Assembly: GCF_003255815.1 (NCBI RefSeq)
Contig: NC_037674.1
Span: forward strand, 699,719 to 763,718
Direction: 5' to 3'
From: Theropithecus gelada
Lineage: Eukaryota; Chordata; Mammalia; Primates; Cercopithecidae
DNA: 64,000 nucleotides
Shown piece after piece: positions 48,360 through 61,537 of this stretch. Each line of letters starts with the position of its first letter. The stretch's first letter is position 1. Under the pieces are notes generated by a model. The model did not search any database and was not told the origin of the DNA. It saw only the letters and a list, made by a program, of their open reading frames with translations. Made by a program: the position numbers and the translations under genes.

Positions 48360-49150
48360 CCCGTGACACCACTCCAGGAGATCCTGAGAACATGTACCCA
48401 AGGTGGTTGAGTTACAGCTTGATTTTGTACATGTTAGGGGGGCAGAAGTTACAGGAAGACGTTCATCAATACATGTAAGGTGTGTATTGGTTCAGTCCAG
48501 AAAGGTGTGACAACTCGAAGCAGGGGGCGGGGTCATAGGTGGATTCAAAGACTTTCTGATTGGCCATTGGTTGAAAGAGTTAAGTTATTATCTAAGTCCC
48601 AGAATCAATAGAAAGAAGAGCCTGGGTTAAGATAGGGGGTTGCAGAGACCAAGGGTTTTATCATGCAGATGAAGCCTCCAGGTAGCAGGTTTCAGAGCTC
48701 TTATCAGACCTAAAAAAATACCAGAGTCTTAGGGAAAGGATCTGGAAAGGGAAGGGGATTCTCCACAGAATACAGATTTTCCCCACAAAAGACAGCTTTG
48801 CAGGGCCATCTCCAAATGTGTCAAAGAAACATATTTTGGGGTAAAACACTTGGATTTCTTTCAGGGCCTGCTGTCTGTCATGTGATGCTGTACTAGACTC
48901 AGGCTGGAATTTGGTCTCTCATTGGTATGCCTATTCTATCAGTCTTAAGATCCCTGTTTTAATATGAATGCTGGTCAGTTGTGCCTGAATTCCAGAGGGA
49001 GGAGGGTACAGTGAGGCACAGCTGACCCCCTTCCCTCCCATCATGTCCTGAACTAGTTTTTCGGATTTCTTTGAAATGTCCTTGGCTGAGAGGGGCTCCG
49101 TCAGTTGGTTAAGGAGCTTAGAAATTTGTTTTTGGTTTACAGAGTTAACA
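48360..49150. mobile_element. Unassigned interspersed repeat
   Basis: I recognise several stretches as recurrent in primate genomes (ttgattttgtacatgttagg, tgtgtattggttcagtccag, ggcctgctgtctgtcatgtg), but I cannot name the family or its orientation. No coding potential is visible. Confidence 0.4.
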
Positions 49151-49544
49151 GATGAGAGGCCTAATGAAATCTACAAAAAAAATGAGGAGCTCTTACTGGA
49201 AAGGCTATGGCATATTAGAAAAAATCCATGATATATGTAAACTATTTGAGTCAGTTATTACATACAGTTTGTGTTAACCTGATAATAAAAATATTTAAAT
49301 CCCTGGATGGCTCTATTCTAATTTTCATCAAATATTCATCTTAAATGAATGTAAATATCCAAGAGATTATTTCAGAATGATGATAAATATAATGCAATAT
49401 AAGGTAATGTAATATGATGTAATATAATATGGATCTGGATTTATAAGTCAATTAGAATAATTAGCTTCTTTCCTTATTATCCTCACCATGGGTAAAATTA
49501 CCACATTTCATCATAACACTGAAGAAGTGATATCATGGGAGAGA

Positions 49545-50350
49545 GAATGACTCAGTTTTTTAAAAATGGAGATATAGAATCCACACAACATAAAATTTAT
49601 CTTGTGAAATTATATCATTCAGTGGATTTTAGTATATTCACAAAGTTGTACAACCATTGCCAGTATCCAGTTCCAGAACACTTTCCTCATTCCCCAAATA
49701 ATCTTGTACCCAAAAGTAGTCACTGACGCACTGTTTCCCCCTTTTCCCCAACCTTCCCCAAATAATCTTGTATCCAAAAGTAGTCATTGACACACTATTT
49801 CCCCCTTTTCCCCAACCCCCAGACCCTGGAAACCACTAATCCTACTTTGTTTCTAGATTTGCCTGTTCTGAACATCTCATTTAATGGAATCATTTAACAT
49901 GTGGTTTTTTGCGTCCAGCTTCTTTCACTTGGCATAACATTTTCAAGGTGCATCCGTGTTGCATCATGGATTAGTGCTTCATTTCATTTGGCTGTATGAT
50001 ATTCATATATATGTTTTATATTATACTATGTATATTATATATGTAAATATGTCATATATCACATATATATCATAATATATATGTATCACAATTTACCATT
50101 TATTAACTGATTGACCTAGGATTGGAACTGCAAAGTCATATGCAACTCTCTGTTGAACTTTTAGAAACCCCGCTAATTGCTTTTCCAGAACAGTTGTACC
50201 TTTCCCGTTGGAAATGCATGAGCGTTCTGATTTCTCCACACTTTCACCAGCACTTGTTATTGTGTGTGTCCTTGATTCTGCTCATCATAGCAGGCGTGAA
50301 GTGGTACTTCATTACAGCTTTGATTTGCATTTCCTAGTGATAATGACATT
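49545..50350 (-). mobile_element. Old L1 3' fragment, reverse
   Basis: Contains ttcagtggattttagtatat, cttctttcacttggcataac and gctttgatttgcatttccta, typical of reverse L1 3'UTR/ORF2 tails. It includes an internal 64-bp duplication and an AT-rich tract (49985-50095). Confidence 0.65.
49692..49817. repeat. 64-bp tandem duplication
   Basis: The segment starting ccccaaataatcttgta at 49692 recurs at 49756 with a few substitutions and ends in a ttccccaacc tract. Confidence 0.9.
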
Positions 50351-52324
50351 GAGCATCTTTTCTGTGCTTGTAGGCCATTTGTGAAATGCTCTTTTACTAA
50401 ATAACACGTGAACTTGTTTTTTCCATCGGTTTGGAAATTTCAGCTGCGATGCACAGTAACGACAGCCTTCTTTTGCTCTGAAGGAGATTTTGTTCCTGAC
50501 TCTGGAGCATTTTTACCCATTTGAGTCTCCCTTCCTGAGCGTCATGTACACACTGTGAGATACGAGGATGAGGAAGGCCAGTGTCCCTCCTCTAGTTGCT
50601 TAAAACCGCAGCTTTGCCAGGAGCCTAGTGAGGCGTTTCATAGGGTTGGTCATGATTCTCCACATGTGGGGGTTCACATTGGTTGTGGTCTCCTTTTATT
50701 AGCTCCAAAATGTTTTGACTAATGCAGCCAATATCCTCCATTGAGTACCCACAGGTTAATGAATTTGGGGTTGAGCAAATTCATTTAATGACTGTTTCTC
50801 GCTTCATTTTTCATTCCAAATGGCTTGGATCACAGGCCTGCGTATAACCGTAAGATTGCTGAGATTTTTAAAAGGGTGAATAATTTTGGTGGAGTACCAC
50901 ATTAGCTTTAAAACTGTGGATTTTTCAGAGACGTTAGTGGTCTCTGTTTGAGTAAAAATATCTGTGAGTTATGAGTGGGAGAGTAAGGTGTTAGACATGC
51001 ATTCATCGAGAGAATTGTTAACCCTCTCACATCGAATGGTTACTACTTACAGTTTTTTCATTGATCATTACCCTTAACATTCTGCATTGTCTCAATATAT
51101 ATTAACATTTTTCTATGTAAATTATATTTCCCCCTTAGCATGAATAAGAGGGACAATCTTCATATTCGCTATAGAAAACCAAATCTGGAGAAATCACAGC
51201 TACAGAATTATTAGAAATATTGGGACCAAGAGATTCTTCTTTTCAGGGCTCAGGATATCCCCAACTTTGCAGTCACAATGCTGAGAAGAGTTAGGTTGTG
51301 TCGACATTTTCACTTGCTTGTCTGAAGCTACACTGTGGTCGTATTTAAATTCCTCAACATTAATAATCAGAAGAAGAATTGAAATAACTTATAAGAGAAT
51401 AGTGCTGTGGCCATTCACTTCTCAAACTTTTCATAATAAGCAGTTTTTCGGTGATGTTTATGACGTTCATTTGTGGAAATTAGGTGTTCCATTGCTAGTG
51501 GCCAGGTTGGTCTTGTGGCTTCACCTAACTACAGGGCTAGGAAACCTTCTTGGGGGTCCAGTAGGGAGAAGAGTGACAGGTGTGGGAAGCTCTGACAAGC
51601 TACTAGTGAACCAACATACAAAACACCTCCTACACGATTTGTTAAGGGTTTTACATGAGGTGATGTTTTATCTGGTGCTTTAGAATATTACATAGTGGGC
51701 CACCAGTGGGGGTGACTAAAATCTGCCTGGATGTTGGTGAGCATGGAATGAATCAGTCAAAAATGCATTCTATTTGGATTTTGAGGAGCCTGAGAATAAA
51801 GGGGGTTCACTCCCAATGGCAAAGCTGTGTGACGTCCAAGAAGAGCTGGGCATGTTTCTCAGAGTCAGGCTGCTCTCTGGCCCACCTCTCCAGGCTGCAT
51901 CCACATGGAATTCAGTTCACTGCAGTTGTGCAGTCAGTGGCCTGGGTGGTTCCCAAGGACCACAGGAAAACCTGCAATGAGGAGTAAATGTTACTTTCTG
52001 CAAGAAGACTCAAGGTGTGTGGCATTCTGAGAATCTGCATTCCTTGTTTTATGCGGACACTTTAGCTGCTTGTTCATTCACTTGTTGATCCGGTACTTGT
52101 GAGTGTGTTTTTACCCACTCCTCACTGTGAGAGGCACCGGGGATTCCTGTGAATAAGGCACGATTCCTGACCACGTCTAACGCACCTGCAGCACGGGCCT
52201 GCCTCTGTGATAATGAACCTGATTCTTTAACAAAGCCCAAATGCACCAGTGCAAAATGAGAATTCTTAAACTGCATTTAGCATTATTTCTTTATGCTTAG
52301 TTATTCTTGTGCAAGAATTTACTC

Positions 52325-52445
52325 GTTTTAATGAATGAATGAGCATATGAAAAGGTGCTCAACCTCATAAGTCATCCGTAAAATGCAGAATTTAACCACA
52401 ATGAGGTGACATCGTTTTAAGCCCTCACAATTTTAATTCTACTCC
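52325..52445 (+). mobile_element. Old L1 scrap
   Basis: The run gagcatatgaaaaggtgctc followed by an aacctcataagtcat block is an L1 ORF2 C-terminal segment. The same segment recurs in the L1 at 54210-54250. Confidence 0.6.
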
Positions 52446-53959
52446 TTCATGATATCCAGGGAGCATGATATATTTCGAATATCACTGCATTTAATAGGCC
52501 CTGAGGATATCAGAAGTTGAGTACAAATATTAGCAGAGTCTTATTGTGAGTGGTGAATAATACTCATAAACATTGCCAACATCTCAGTTAATTCTTTAAA
52601 AGTAGAGGTTAGAAAATCATTTGACATCGAGACCTAAAAAAGTGAAAATAAAAAGTTAAGGAAACATTAGTCATGACGCCTTCCTTTCTTGCTGACGTTT
52701 TTATAAGTTTGTCGTAGACGTTTTAGTTCACGTGAGTTTGACCATCAGGAACATGAAGCTCCTTGGAGCCTGTTTGATTTTCAGCATGTTTCAAAGATGC
52801 TCGAGGCCACAGAACAGCACCAGCATTCAGTTAAGCTCTGGTTGGTTCCGCCATGGCCTCGGCAAGTGTATGGATTTAGCTGAGAGGCCCCTATAGTACC
52901 CTGGTGTGTGAGGCTAGCGTAGCCATCACAGGTCCATCGCGGCAGTTGTATGTGAACCGTCTTCTCCATGAGCCTGTGCAGTCCCCGGGGCAGAGCTCAG
53001 TCTAGTCCGCCACTCCCAAGGCCACAGAGACCTGAGTGTGCTCAGGGCATGTGCGTCGATGCAGGTGTCTCTCAGGCCATCCCGGGAGCTCAGCCCGCCA
53101 CTGTCTCTCTCCGACAATGTGAGTGCTTTAGAATGTGAGTGAGCCAGCATTCAGAGGACAGCCTGGGTAACCGGTACTTGTGTTTATCAAGGACAAAGAT
53201 CCTGCCTCTGTGTCTGTGTCTGTGTCTGTGCGTTCTCATTAGAGGTCTTCATATTTGGTGAAACTTACCAGCCTGTGAGCACAGTAACCCTTGAGTGTCC
53301 TGACAGTTTTAGTTACTGCCTTCTAATGGCATATTTGAGGGCTGCACCATTCCCTGACCCGGCCGCCACAATTTTCTGCCTTCCGTTTTTGGAAGTGGGG
53401 TGGAAAACAAACGTAGAAAACTGACAGTTTTGCCACTTTTACTGATGAAAAGCTGGCATCAGCCCACTTGGTCTAGCAAGCGATGGACCTGGAGTCCTGC
53501 CTCTGCAAGTTGTGGGCAGAAGGGCTCGAATGCCCCCTGGTGAGACAGGGCAGATGCTCAGCTACCTCCTGACCCTCACCAGATCTTAGGTGGCACATCA
53601 GCTGAGGCGGGTGTGGACCTCCTCCCCCTCTGGCACAGCTCCAGGCACTTCCCTCCCCAGGGTGCCCGTTTGGTTTAGGAGGACCTGATCTCTGCAAGGT
53701 TCAGTGGCCTCTGCAAAATAGAGATCCTGCTGAGTGTCTTCATCACATCATATTATGTCATCAAACATCTCCATGTGACTCAAATCCTTTTGTTGTTATG
53801 TAGCTTTATTGCAGCATTAACCGACTAACATACCTTACAGTCTATTCATGCATAACGTGCAATCACTAGGGTAAGCTGGCCCATCCTTTTATTATTTATA
53901 TTTGTGACTCAGCTTCTTAAATTGAATATGAAAAGTGCTAATGGTAAAAGATTAGGTTG

Positions 53960-54960
53960 ATAACTTTGACTGTCTTAAATTGAGGAGCTTGTTTCTCATA
54001 AGATACTACCAAATGAGTGAAAAAGAAGCCACAGAGTGAAAAAAAGTGTGTGCAAAAGCATCCATTGTCACATTTCGAAATTATATCTAAAATATAAAAA
54101 GAGCACCTATAGATCAATAAGAAAAGACGAACCCTCTAATAGAAAAATGGGCAGGAATCTTAACTAGACATTTCACGGAAGAAGATATTGAAATTACTGA
54201 CAGTATTCATAAGCATATGAAAGGGTGTTCAACCTTGTAAGTCATGAGTAAAATGCAAAATTTAGCCACAGCGAGATGCCATTGTATCCACACCTAAATG
54301 GTTAGAATAAAAGACGGACAGTACTAAGTACTGAAAGGTTGTAGAGCAGTGGGAAGTGTCGTGCATTGCTGATAAGATTGTACATTTGTACAATGACTTC
54401 TGAAAATGATTTGACAGCATCTACTAAAGTTTAGAACAAGGTATATCTTCTGCTCAGTAATTTTGTTCATAGTGGTATGCCCAACAAAAATATGTACCTT
54501 TGCACACCGAAAGACTGTCTGAAAATGCTCATAGCAGCCTATTTACAATAGCCCCAAACTGGACACAACTCAGATATCAGCCCCGAGAATGGACACATGG
54601 TGGGACAGTCCTACAGTGGAATACTATACAGAGATAAAAAATGAATGTATTACATGACTGAATCTCACAAACATGTTGACCAAAAGGAAAATCTGACAGA
54701 AAAGAGGATATGCTATATGATTCCATTTATAAAAAACTTAGAAGCAGGCACATTTACTCTCTGGTGTCAAGGGCAGAGCCTGACTGGCATCCTGGGGCAT
54801 GGAACCTTTTGATGTGGTCTGCACAAGTCAGCCTCTGGGGCAGAGAGTGTGTGGGGACGGTGAAGAGAGAGGGAGGGGAAAGTCAGCAGCGTCCCCATGC
54901 CCCTGCACTGGCCTGTCCACATTGGTGGAAATCTTTATTTGAAGCAGAATGCTCAGAAAT
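53960..54960 (+). mobile_element. Old L1 3' part
   Basis: Plus-strand ORF2 C-terminal-like sequence: aaatgggcaggaatcttaac, atgaaagggtgttcaacctt, ctcatagcagcctatttaca, gtggaatactatacagagat. Many stops are present. Confidence 0.72.
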
Positions 54961-56224
54961 AGAATCATCTGTATTCTTTCCAACCTCAACTCTTTTTAAA
55001 TGATTCACTTGATGTAGTTGTGGCATTTCCTAGCCAGATTGGAAACCATGCAGAAGCTTCCGGGTGTTGAATGGAAGCCATTAGCTTCACTCTGAGCTTT
55101 GGTGTTGCAGCTACAGCCGGTATCTGGGGCAGTCACAGCCACTTTCTGGGTCTAGGAGGGAGACAGCAGATCTGGAGCTCAGTCTTCCTAATTCTAAGCC
55201 TGTGTCCTGCAGCACACAGCAGGTGCCCATAAAAGCAACTGAGTGTTGGAGCGAGGCTTTACAATTGCTGTGAGGATTGAATCAGGTAATACACGCAGAG
55301 GCCTGAAGAGCAGTGCCTGGTGCATGATTGCATGAGATATGAACAAACAGCTCAGGCTGATGGCTAAGCAGTGCAGGAAGACACAAAGATTATAAAAAAT
55401 GGTCTTACTTTTGCTGGATTTTAAAGGGAAACTAGAAAGAATGGGAGTTTTCTCTTGAGAGAAAGCCTGTGCAGTCTATATGATAACTGAGTAAGTAGTT
55501 AGGTGCTCCTTCCTTCTGCTCCCATAGCAACTGCCTGATGCATGGTGCCATAATAGACCTTAACCCCCTGGTCACTCAGCTCCTTCCGACTTTCTAAACT
55601 GGCTCATCCCATGTGCCCTGTACTACTCACCCACCCAACTGTGGAGTGGGGGCTCCCCACAAGGAAGCACTGGGTTTGCACCCTGGAGATTGAATTCTTG
55701 GGTAAGTGAGACAGCTAGAACTACCCCAGGGACAACCATAATGTACCTGTGCAACAGAAAGCGCTTGATTATTTGTGATCTCACTTGGTCTATTTCAGGC
55801 AGCTGATGGCCAGTACTCAGGTAATAACCTCATGAAAGGGCGGCAGGCAGGGTGGTTTGTACTGTATACAGTAGGCATAGTCCATCTGCGGGTTTTCCTG
55901 TTTGGAAGGATGAATATGAGATGAGTAACTGTTGAGATAGTCTCTGGAGATGCATCCTGTGTGCCTCAAGGCACATAGGTTAGTTCATCTGAATTGATCA
56001 GGACAGTATTGCCTTTCTTCAAAGTCAGTTATGCAATGTCCAGGGCAAGGAACATGTACGGTATGTCTTTTATATAAAAGATGACAAGGTTTCAAATAGA
56101 ACAAAATTAAGTTATGTGTCTCAGTATATTAATCCAGTCACACAGTGGCAAGAGATTTGAAATAACTAAACCAGATCTGTTCATAATGAGCAAAAGCATT
56201 CCATCAGAAGCCTGAGCACATCAG

Positions 56225-56350
56225 AGGAATGCAGCGTGGCAGCGTGGAAGGAAATTCTTGCAGACTGGGCATTGAATCCTGGCTTCACCCCAGCAAGCTG
56301 TGCAGCCTGCAGAAAACCAGTCCATCTTCGGGAGCCTCAGTTTCCCCCTG
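56225..56350 (-). mobile_element. MIR fragment, reverse
   Basis: Contains tgaatcctggcttcacccc and gggagcctcagtttcccc, the conserved MIR core read backwards. Confidence 0.55.
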
Positions 56351-57829
56351 GACTGGGGTGCTGAGAGATGCCCAGCAAATGCCTGTGCGTAGGAGGCGGC
56401 TGGGGGACTGGCGGAAGCCCTTTCCTACTTTCCTTTGAATCATGTTGCCCAGGGCTTTAGGAATGAGGGAAAAGAGGCTCCTTTAGCTATTTGTTCGGCA
56501 TGGAAACTTGACTCCGTTGGAGACACAGATGAAAGTAGAGAGCCACTTATCTCAGATTTTTTGCATTGAGAAATGGCAAAGCTCTTGGGGAGAGATTAAT
56601 GTGCACTCGAGGAAAGGGTTTGATAGAAGCTCCATGGGATAAAGACGGCTCACATAAATGGTACTTTTTATCTGTATTCATCTCCACTCAACTGCATTTT
56701 TAATTTTTAGAAAAAGAGTCTGAATGACACGTTGTTAGAATTTGTAATCGAATGTGAAGCTGGAAACTGGGATGTTCCCGTCAGTGGCTTTTGCTTCCAG
56801 TACACTGTGGAAGAACCACTGCCTCACCCTTTGTCGGTGTCCCTGAGGAGCCGGTGCTGAGCCGAGCAGCCTGGAGCGTTGCTCACAGGGACCTGGGCTG
56901 TGTAGACGTGCGGCCTGGACTCAGAGCAGGACCAGGTGATACCAGGCAGACGGGCTTGTGCCCTGAAAAGGCTGATTAGTGCCACTGGCTCTGCAGGCAG
57001 TGCGATTAAAAGTAAGAGGGAAATTGAGGTTTTGCAGGGACAAGGTCTTCATTCAATTGTAGGCTATTGCAGGGGACTTTTCTAACAAGACACATCTCCG
57101 TGACTCTGGAGCCTTTTCTGGAGTTGGATGGATGAGTGCTATGGCGTGAGTTCTGGCTGGAGGAAAGTTCAGGCCTCCACAATCGATAAGAGAAAGGAGA
57201 ACTGTCAAAAAGAGTCCTAAAGGACCTTCCGGCTTTTTGTCATGACTGAAATTTATCTCAGAATCATGGAAAAGAACTTGTGTTCTTACTGACTTTTAGA
57301 GAGAGCTTCTTATTGCTCTATGGCAGAGAAAACAAGGGATGCCATTTCTGGGGTCAAAAAGCTTTATCCAGGACAAGTGAAACTGGAGCAATTATTTCTT
57401 ACTGAGAACTGAAAGAAAAGATGTGGTGATCTGTGTTAGAGGAGCGGCGAAGGAGTCACCGTCAGATGTGATGATCAGAGAAGCAAGTGTCTGTCTGTCT
57501 TCTGTATTGTGTGGTAGGTGCCCCGGAGAATTCAAAGAAAAGTCACATTCTGGTTAGGAGACAAAGCTAACATAAGTAGAAAAATTAGGCCACTGCAGCC
57601 TCTTTGCTGAGAAATCTCATGGACTTCTCCCTAACACTGGGGTCCCAACATTTTTGCATGATATAAAACATGGCCTGCCTTTCACACGTTAAATGACAAT
57701 GCCCTTCCCAACCCCATCACCCTGTTTAAAATTTTTCTGTTGTAGTAAGAAAAATAGTATGTCATATGCTTAAAAATACACAGTTAAAATGGCAAGGCTT
57801 GTGCGATACATGTATAATCACATAAAATT

Positions 57830-57955
57830 GTGTATGCATATAAAGTATGTGATATGTGTATGTATATAGATATGTATGTATCCACATGTGATATATACAT
57901 ATATGTTTTATACATATATATCAGATACATATGTGGTGTGTATATATCACATAAA
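57830..57955. repeat. AT-rich TATG/TATA tract
   Basis: Alternating tatgtatatagatatgtatg-type sequence with near-palindromic atatatacatatat stretches. Confidence 0.8.
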
Positions 57956-58011
57956 ATTTGTCATTTTAACCATTTTTAATTGTATTTACTCAGTGGCCTT
58001 AATTACATCAC

Positions 58012-58440
58012 TGTCAGACCTCTGAGCCCAAGGCCGCACCTATACGTCCAGAGGGCCTGAGGCAACCGAAAAGTACAAAAGAAGTGAAACAGCCACAGCC
58101 CCTGTCTTAACTGATTGACCAGCCTTACGACGTTCCATGATGACTTGCTCCTGCCCGTCCCAGCTGATGGATCGATGGACCTCATGACGTTCTTCATCTG
58201 GACAATGAGTCCTGTGATCTGTCCCCCGTGCACCTGGTGACCCCGCCCCTGCCCACAAGAGAAAACCCCCTTTAACTGTAACGTTCCGCTGCTTACCCCA
58301 GTCCTATAAAACTGCCCCATCCCTAACTCCCTTCGCTGACTCTCTTTTCAGACTCAGCCTGCCTACACCCAGGTGATTCAAAAGCTTTATTGCTCACACA
58401 AAGCCTGTTTGGTGGTCTCTTCACACGGACGGGTGTGACA
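58012..58440 (+). mobile_element. Solo LTR, LTR7-like (HERV-H family)
   Basis: A 429-bp LTR beginning TGTCAGACCTCTGAGCCCAA and ending ACACGGACGGGTGTGACA, flanked by atcac and gtcac, a 5-bp duplication with one change. It contains TATAAAA at 58305-58311 and the ctttgtgtgagcaa-type U5 region in sense orientation. The position where the family has its AATAAA signal reads attcaaaa here, so that signal seems lost. No internal retroviral sequence adjoins it, so it is a solo LTR left by recombination. Family assignment is by recalled consensus. Confidence 0.8.
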
Positions 58441-58629
58441 GTCACCATCACCATTATCTCCAAAACATTTCATTAACCACAAGCAGAAACCCTATAATCA
58501 TTAAGCAATAACTCTCCATTTCACCCCCCACCTCGCCCACCCCTGGTAATCTCTTAATCTACCTTCTGTCTGTTTAATGGAATCACATTCGTTTATTTCT
58601 GCTTTTGTCACTTTCGCTGTTGTAGCCTA

Positions 58630-58935
58630 GAAATCATTGCCAAGTCCAATAGACTGACTATTTTCCTCCATGTTTTCTTTTAGGAGTTTTAGAGTTTTAG
58701 ACTTTGTCTTTAGGTCTCTAATCTAGTTTGAATTAATTTTTGTATATATTGTAAGATAAGGGTCCAACTTTATTCTTTTGCATGCAGATACCAGTTTCCT
58801 TAACACCATTTGTTAAAGAGACTGTGATTGAGTAGTCCTGGCATTCTCGCCAAAGATCATTCGACCATCAGCATATGCGTTTATTTCTGGGCTCCATGTT
58901 CTATTCCATTAGCTGGGTTTTTTTTTTTTTTTTTT
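58630..58935 (-). mobile_element. Old L1 fragment, reverse
   Basis: Contains tctaatctagtttgaattaa and ggctccatgttctattccat, reverse L1 ORF2 C-terminal sequence. It ends at a T20 run (58919-58938). Confidence 0.7.
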
Positions 58936-60245
58936 TTTTCCCTATGCCTTGTGATTTATTTTTGGTTGGACACTGAACGTTTGAATATTATATTGTGGTA
59001 AATCTAGAAATCAGTTTCACTACCTTCCCCAGGGTTGTTATAATTCTTTTTTATAATTGAAGGCTGTAGTAGTCTTGTTTGTTTTGTGACATTTCCAAAC
59101 TATTTTTGAAAGACTGTATTCCTTGTCATGTGTGGTCACTGGAATCTCTGTTCCTTAGTGATTGCTTAGTGTGTTCGGCTGGTGTTTTGACAGAGATTGA
59201 TTTGAATTCCAGGAGCTAAAAGCAAACAAACCACCACCACAAAAATACCTCTTCCTGTTTTACAGATTGGCTCTGTGCTAGAACCCTCCTTCAAAACTTA
59301 GCCAGGCTTGCACTGCGAAGCTGAAAGTTTTGGGCATTCTCCAGTCTTTTCTGAGCATGGGCCTTTCCCTAGATATGCGTGTGGCTTTCTGCATCTCTGC
59401 CTGCCCCCCCCGGCCCCCCACCCCGCCCCACTGTGCCCCATGTTTGCTTTTGAGTATCTCAGTTTAACAAAGAAACTCTCCCCTAATTTTACTCCTGTTC
59501 CTCAGTAGCCTGTTACATGCTTGTCTTTCCCCAGGCACCTGTGGTTTGGCTTGCAGTGCTTTTGAACAATGCCTGCCATTTTCCTGACCTGGGTTCTTCT
59601 GCCTTAGGTGAAACAGATGAATACTTTGCTTCAGTGCCTCAGCTACCCTCCAGCCAGGTTAGAACAGACATTCACAATAGTTTGCGAATAATGCTGCTCT
59701 TCTCTACCTGAACCAGGGAGCAGGGTTCGCCTCCTTTGTGGAACCTTCTCTCAGTCCCCATATATTGTTATTTTTTCAGGGTACTCTCCAGTGGTTTACA
59801 TCTACCTACAGTATTGCATTAAGTATAACTTTATTTACATACATGTGTTCTCCACTGGACAGTGAGGCCTTTGAAGTGGTGCCTTGCTTACATTCCTATC
59901 TATATCCCTTAAGCTCAGAATCAGGTACAGAGCAGGTTTCCAAAGGGGGCATATAGAACAATTTGGATTTAGGGGACAACCAGTGAGGACCAGATGATCA
60001 GGAGTGTGTCCTGATATTGTGAGACAACGGTCTTGCAAAAGTAGAGAAGTGGGTATACTTTGGAAAGCAGGAGGAACTGTAGGAGACAAAAGGGTAGTTT
60101 GGATACGTCTTCAAATTATATACATCATATTCAATAACTGTCATTGTTTTCTATATTTAAGCCCTTGAAGGTAGAGTAAGAGTAGTAGAAATAATTTGAA
60201 ACAATCAGAACAGATAATTTTTTTTTTTTTTAAATGCAAGGTACA

Positions 60246-60571
60246 GGCCGGGCATGGTGGCTTATGCCTGTAATCCCAGCACTTTGGGAGGCCGAGGCAG
60301 GTGGATCACCTGAGGTCAGGAGTTCAAGACCAGCCTGGCCAACATGATGAAACCCCGTCTCTACTAAAAATACAAAAAATTAGCTGGGTGTGGTGGTGGG
60401 CACCTATAATCCCAGCTGCTCAGGAGACTGAGGCAGGAGAATCAGTTGAACCCGGAAGCAGAGGTTACAGTGAGCCGAGATTGTGCCACTGCACTCCAGC
60501 CTGGGTGACAAGAGCAAAACTCCATCTCAAAAAAATTAAAATTAAAAATAAATAAATAAATAGATAAAATA
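60246..60571 (+). mobile_element. Alu with duplication
   Basis: Plus-strand dimeric Alu with an (AAAT)n tail. The flanks aaatgcaaggtaca (60232-60245) and aaatgcaaggtata (60572-60585) form the target-site duplication. Confidence 0.93.
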
Positions 60572-60636
60572 AAATGCAAGGTATAGAATTGTCAAGAATT
60601 GTTTAACAGGATACTTTATTCATCCAAGTAATTCTT

Positions 60637-60932
60637 TTTTTTTTTTTTTTTTGACGGAGTCTCGCTCTGTCGCCCAGGCTGGAGTGCAGTGGCCGGATCT
60701 CAGCTCACTGCAAGCTCCACCTCCCGGGTTCACGCCATTCTCCTGCCTCAGCCTCCCGAGTAGCTGGGACTACAGGCGCCCGCCACCTCGCCCGGCTAGT
60801 TTTTTGTATTTTTTAGTAGAGACGGGGTTTCACCGTGTTAGCCAGGATGGTCTCGATCTCCTGACCTCGTGATCCGCCCGTCTCGGCCTCCCAAAGTGCT
60901 GGGATTACAGGCTTGAGCCACCGCGCCCGGCC
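60637..60932 (-). mobile_element. Young Alu (AluYR-like), 17-bp duplication
   Basis: Nearly consensus reverse Alu with gtggccggatctcagctcac and aggcttgagccaccgcgccc. It is flanked by perfect copies of tcatccaagtaattctt at 60620-60636 and 60933-60949. It lies 65 bases from the preceding plus-strand Alu. Confidence 0.95.
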
Positions 60933-61537
60933 TCATCCAAGTAATTCTTATTTAAGAGATTTCCCCCCTCCGCTCAAACATGTAAACAATTGAGATCTTA
61001 GTACTTTTTTTTTTTTTTTTTTTTTTTTTAACTGAATAGTATTCTGCTTCTCCTAGTTGTAAACTAGCCTGATCCATTCTGGTCTTGGAGAACTCCTTTA
61101 TCTTTTTGGTGGACCCTAGCTTTAGTGTCTAACTCTTGAAAGTGGGAGATGGCTAGCTCTGTAATACTTATAATGAAAGTCACACACATAACTATCAATC
61201 AGATCCATATTTAGTTGCGAGCAGGCATACATCAGTTTGTGCAACCTGTTTGGCTAATTTGGTGATGCCCCAGTTCTTTGAACCTTTAGTGTCCTAAGCA
61301 CATGTTGCATACAGTGTTTACTGGAGACAGCAAAAATATTCCAAGAAAATCCAGTGAACCTTAGAGTTGGAATCAGAGTGTTTAGAGACGAAGTGTCAGA
61401 CCCCCGTCCTGATGAAGAGCCTGGCTCAGTCACCACACTGAAGAGCTCCTTGAGCCTCTTGATACTCGCTTACTCCTGACCTCCCAGCACCTCGCTCCTC
61501 AGGCAGTCTCTGACCTGTTTTCTGTCACTGTAGATTA

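Noticed and set aside
48878..48885. TCATGTGA, an E-box of the kind bound by MITF
   Set aside because: A single 8-mer in repeat-derived sequence is expected by chance in 64 kb, and there is no supporting context.
58012..58440. A provirus at the LTR7-like element
   Set aside because: No gag, pol or env remnant and no second LTR are present on either side, so only a solo LTR is supported.
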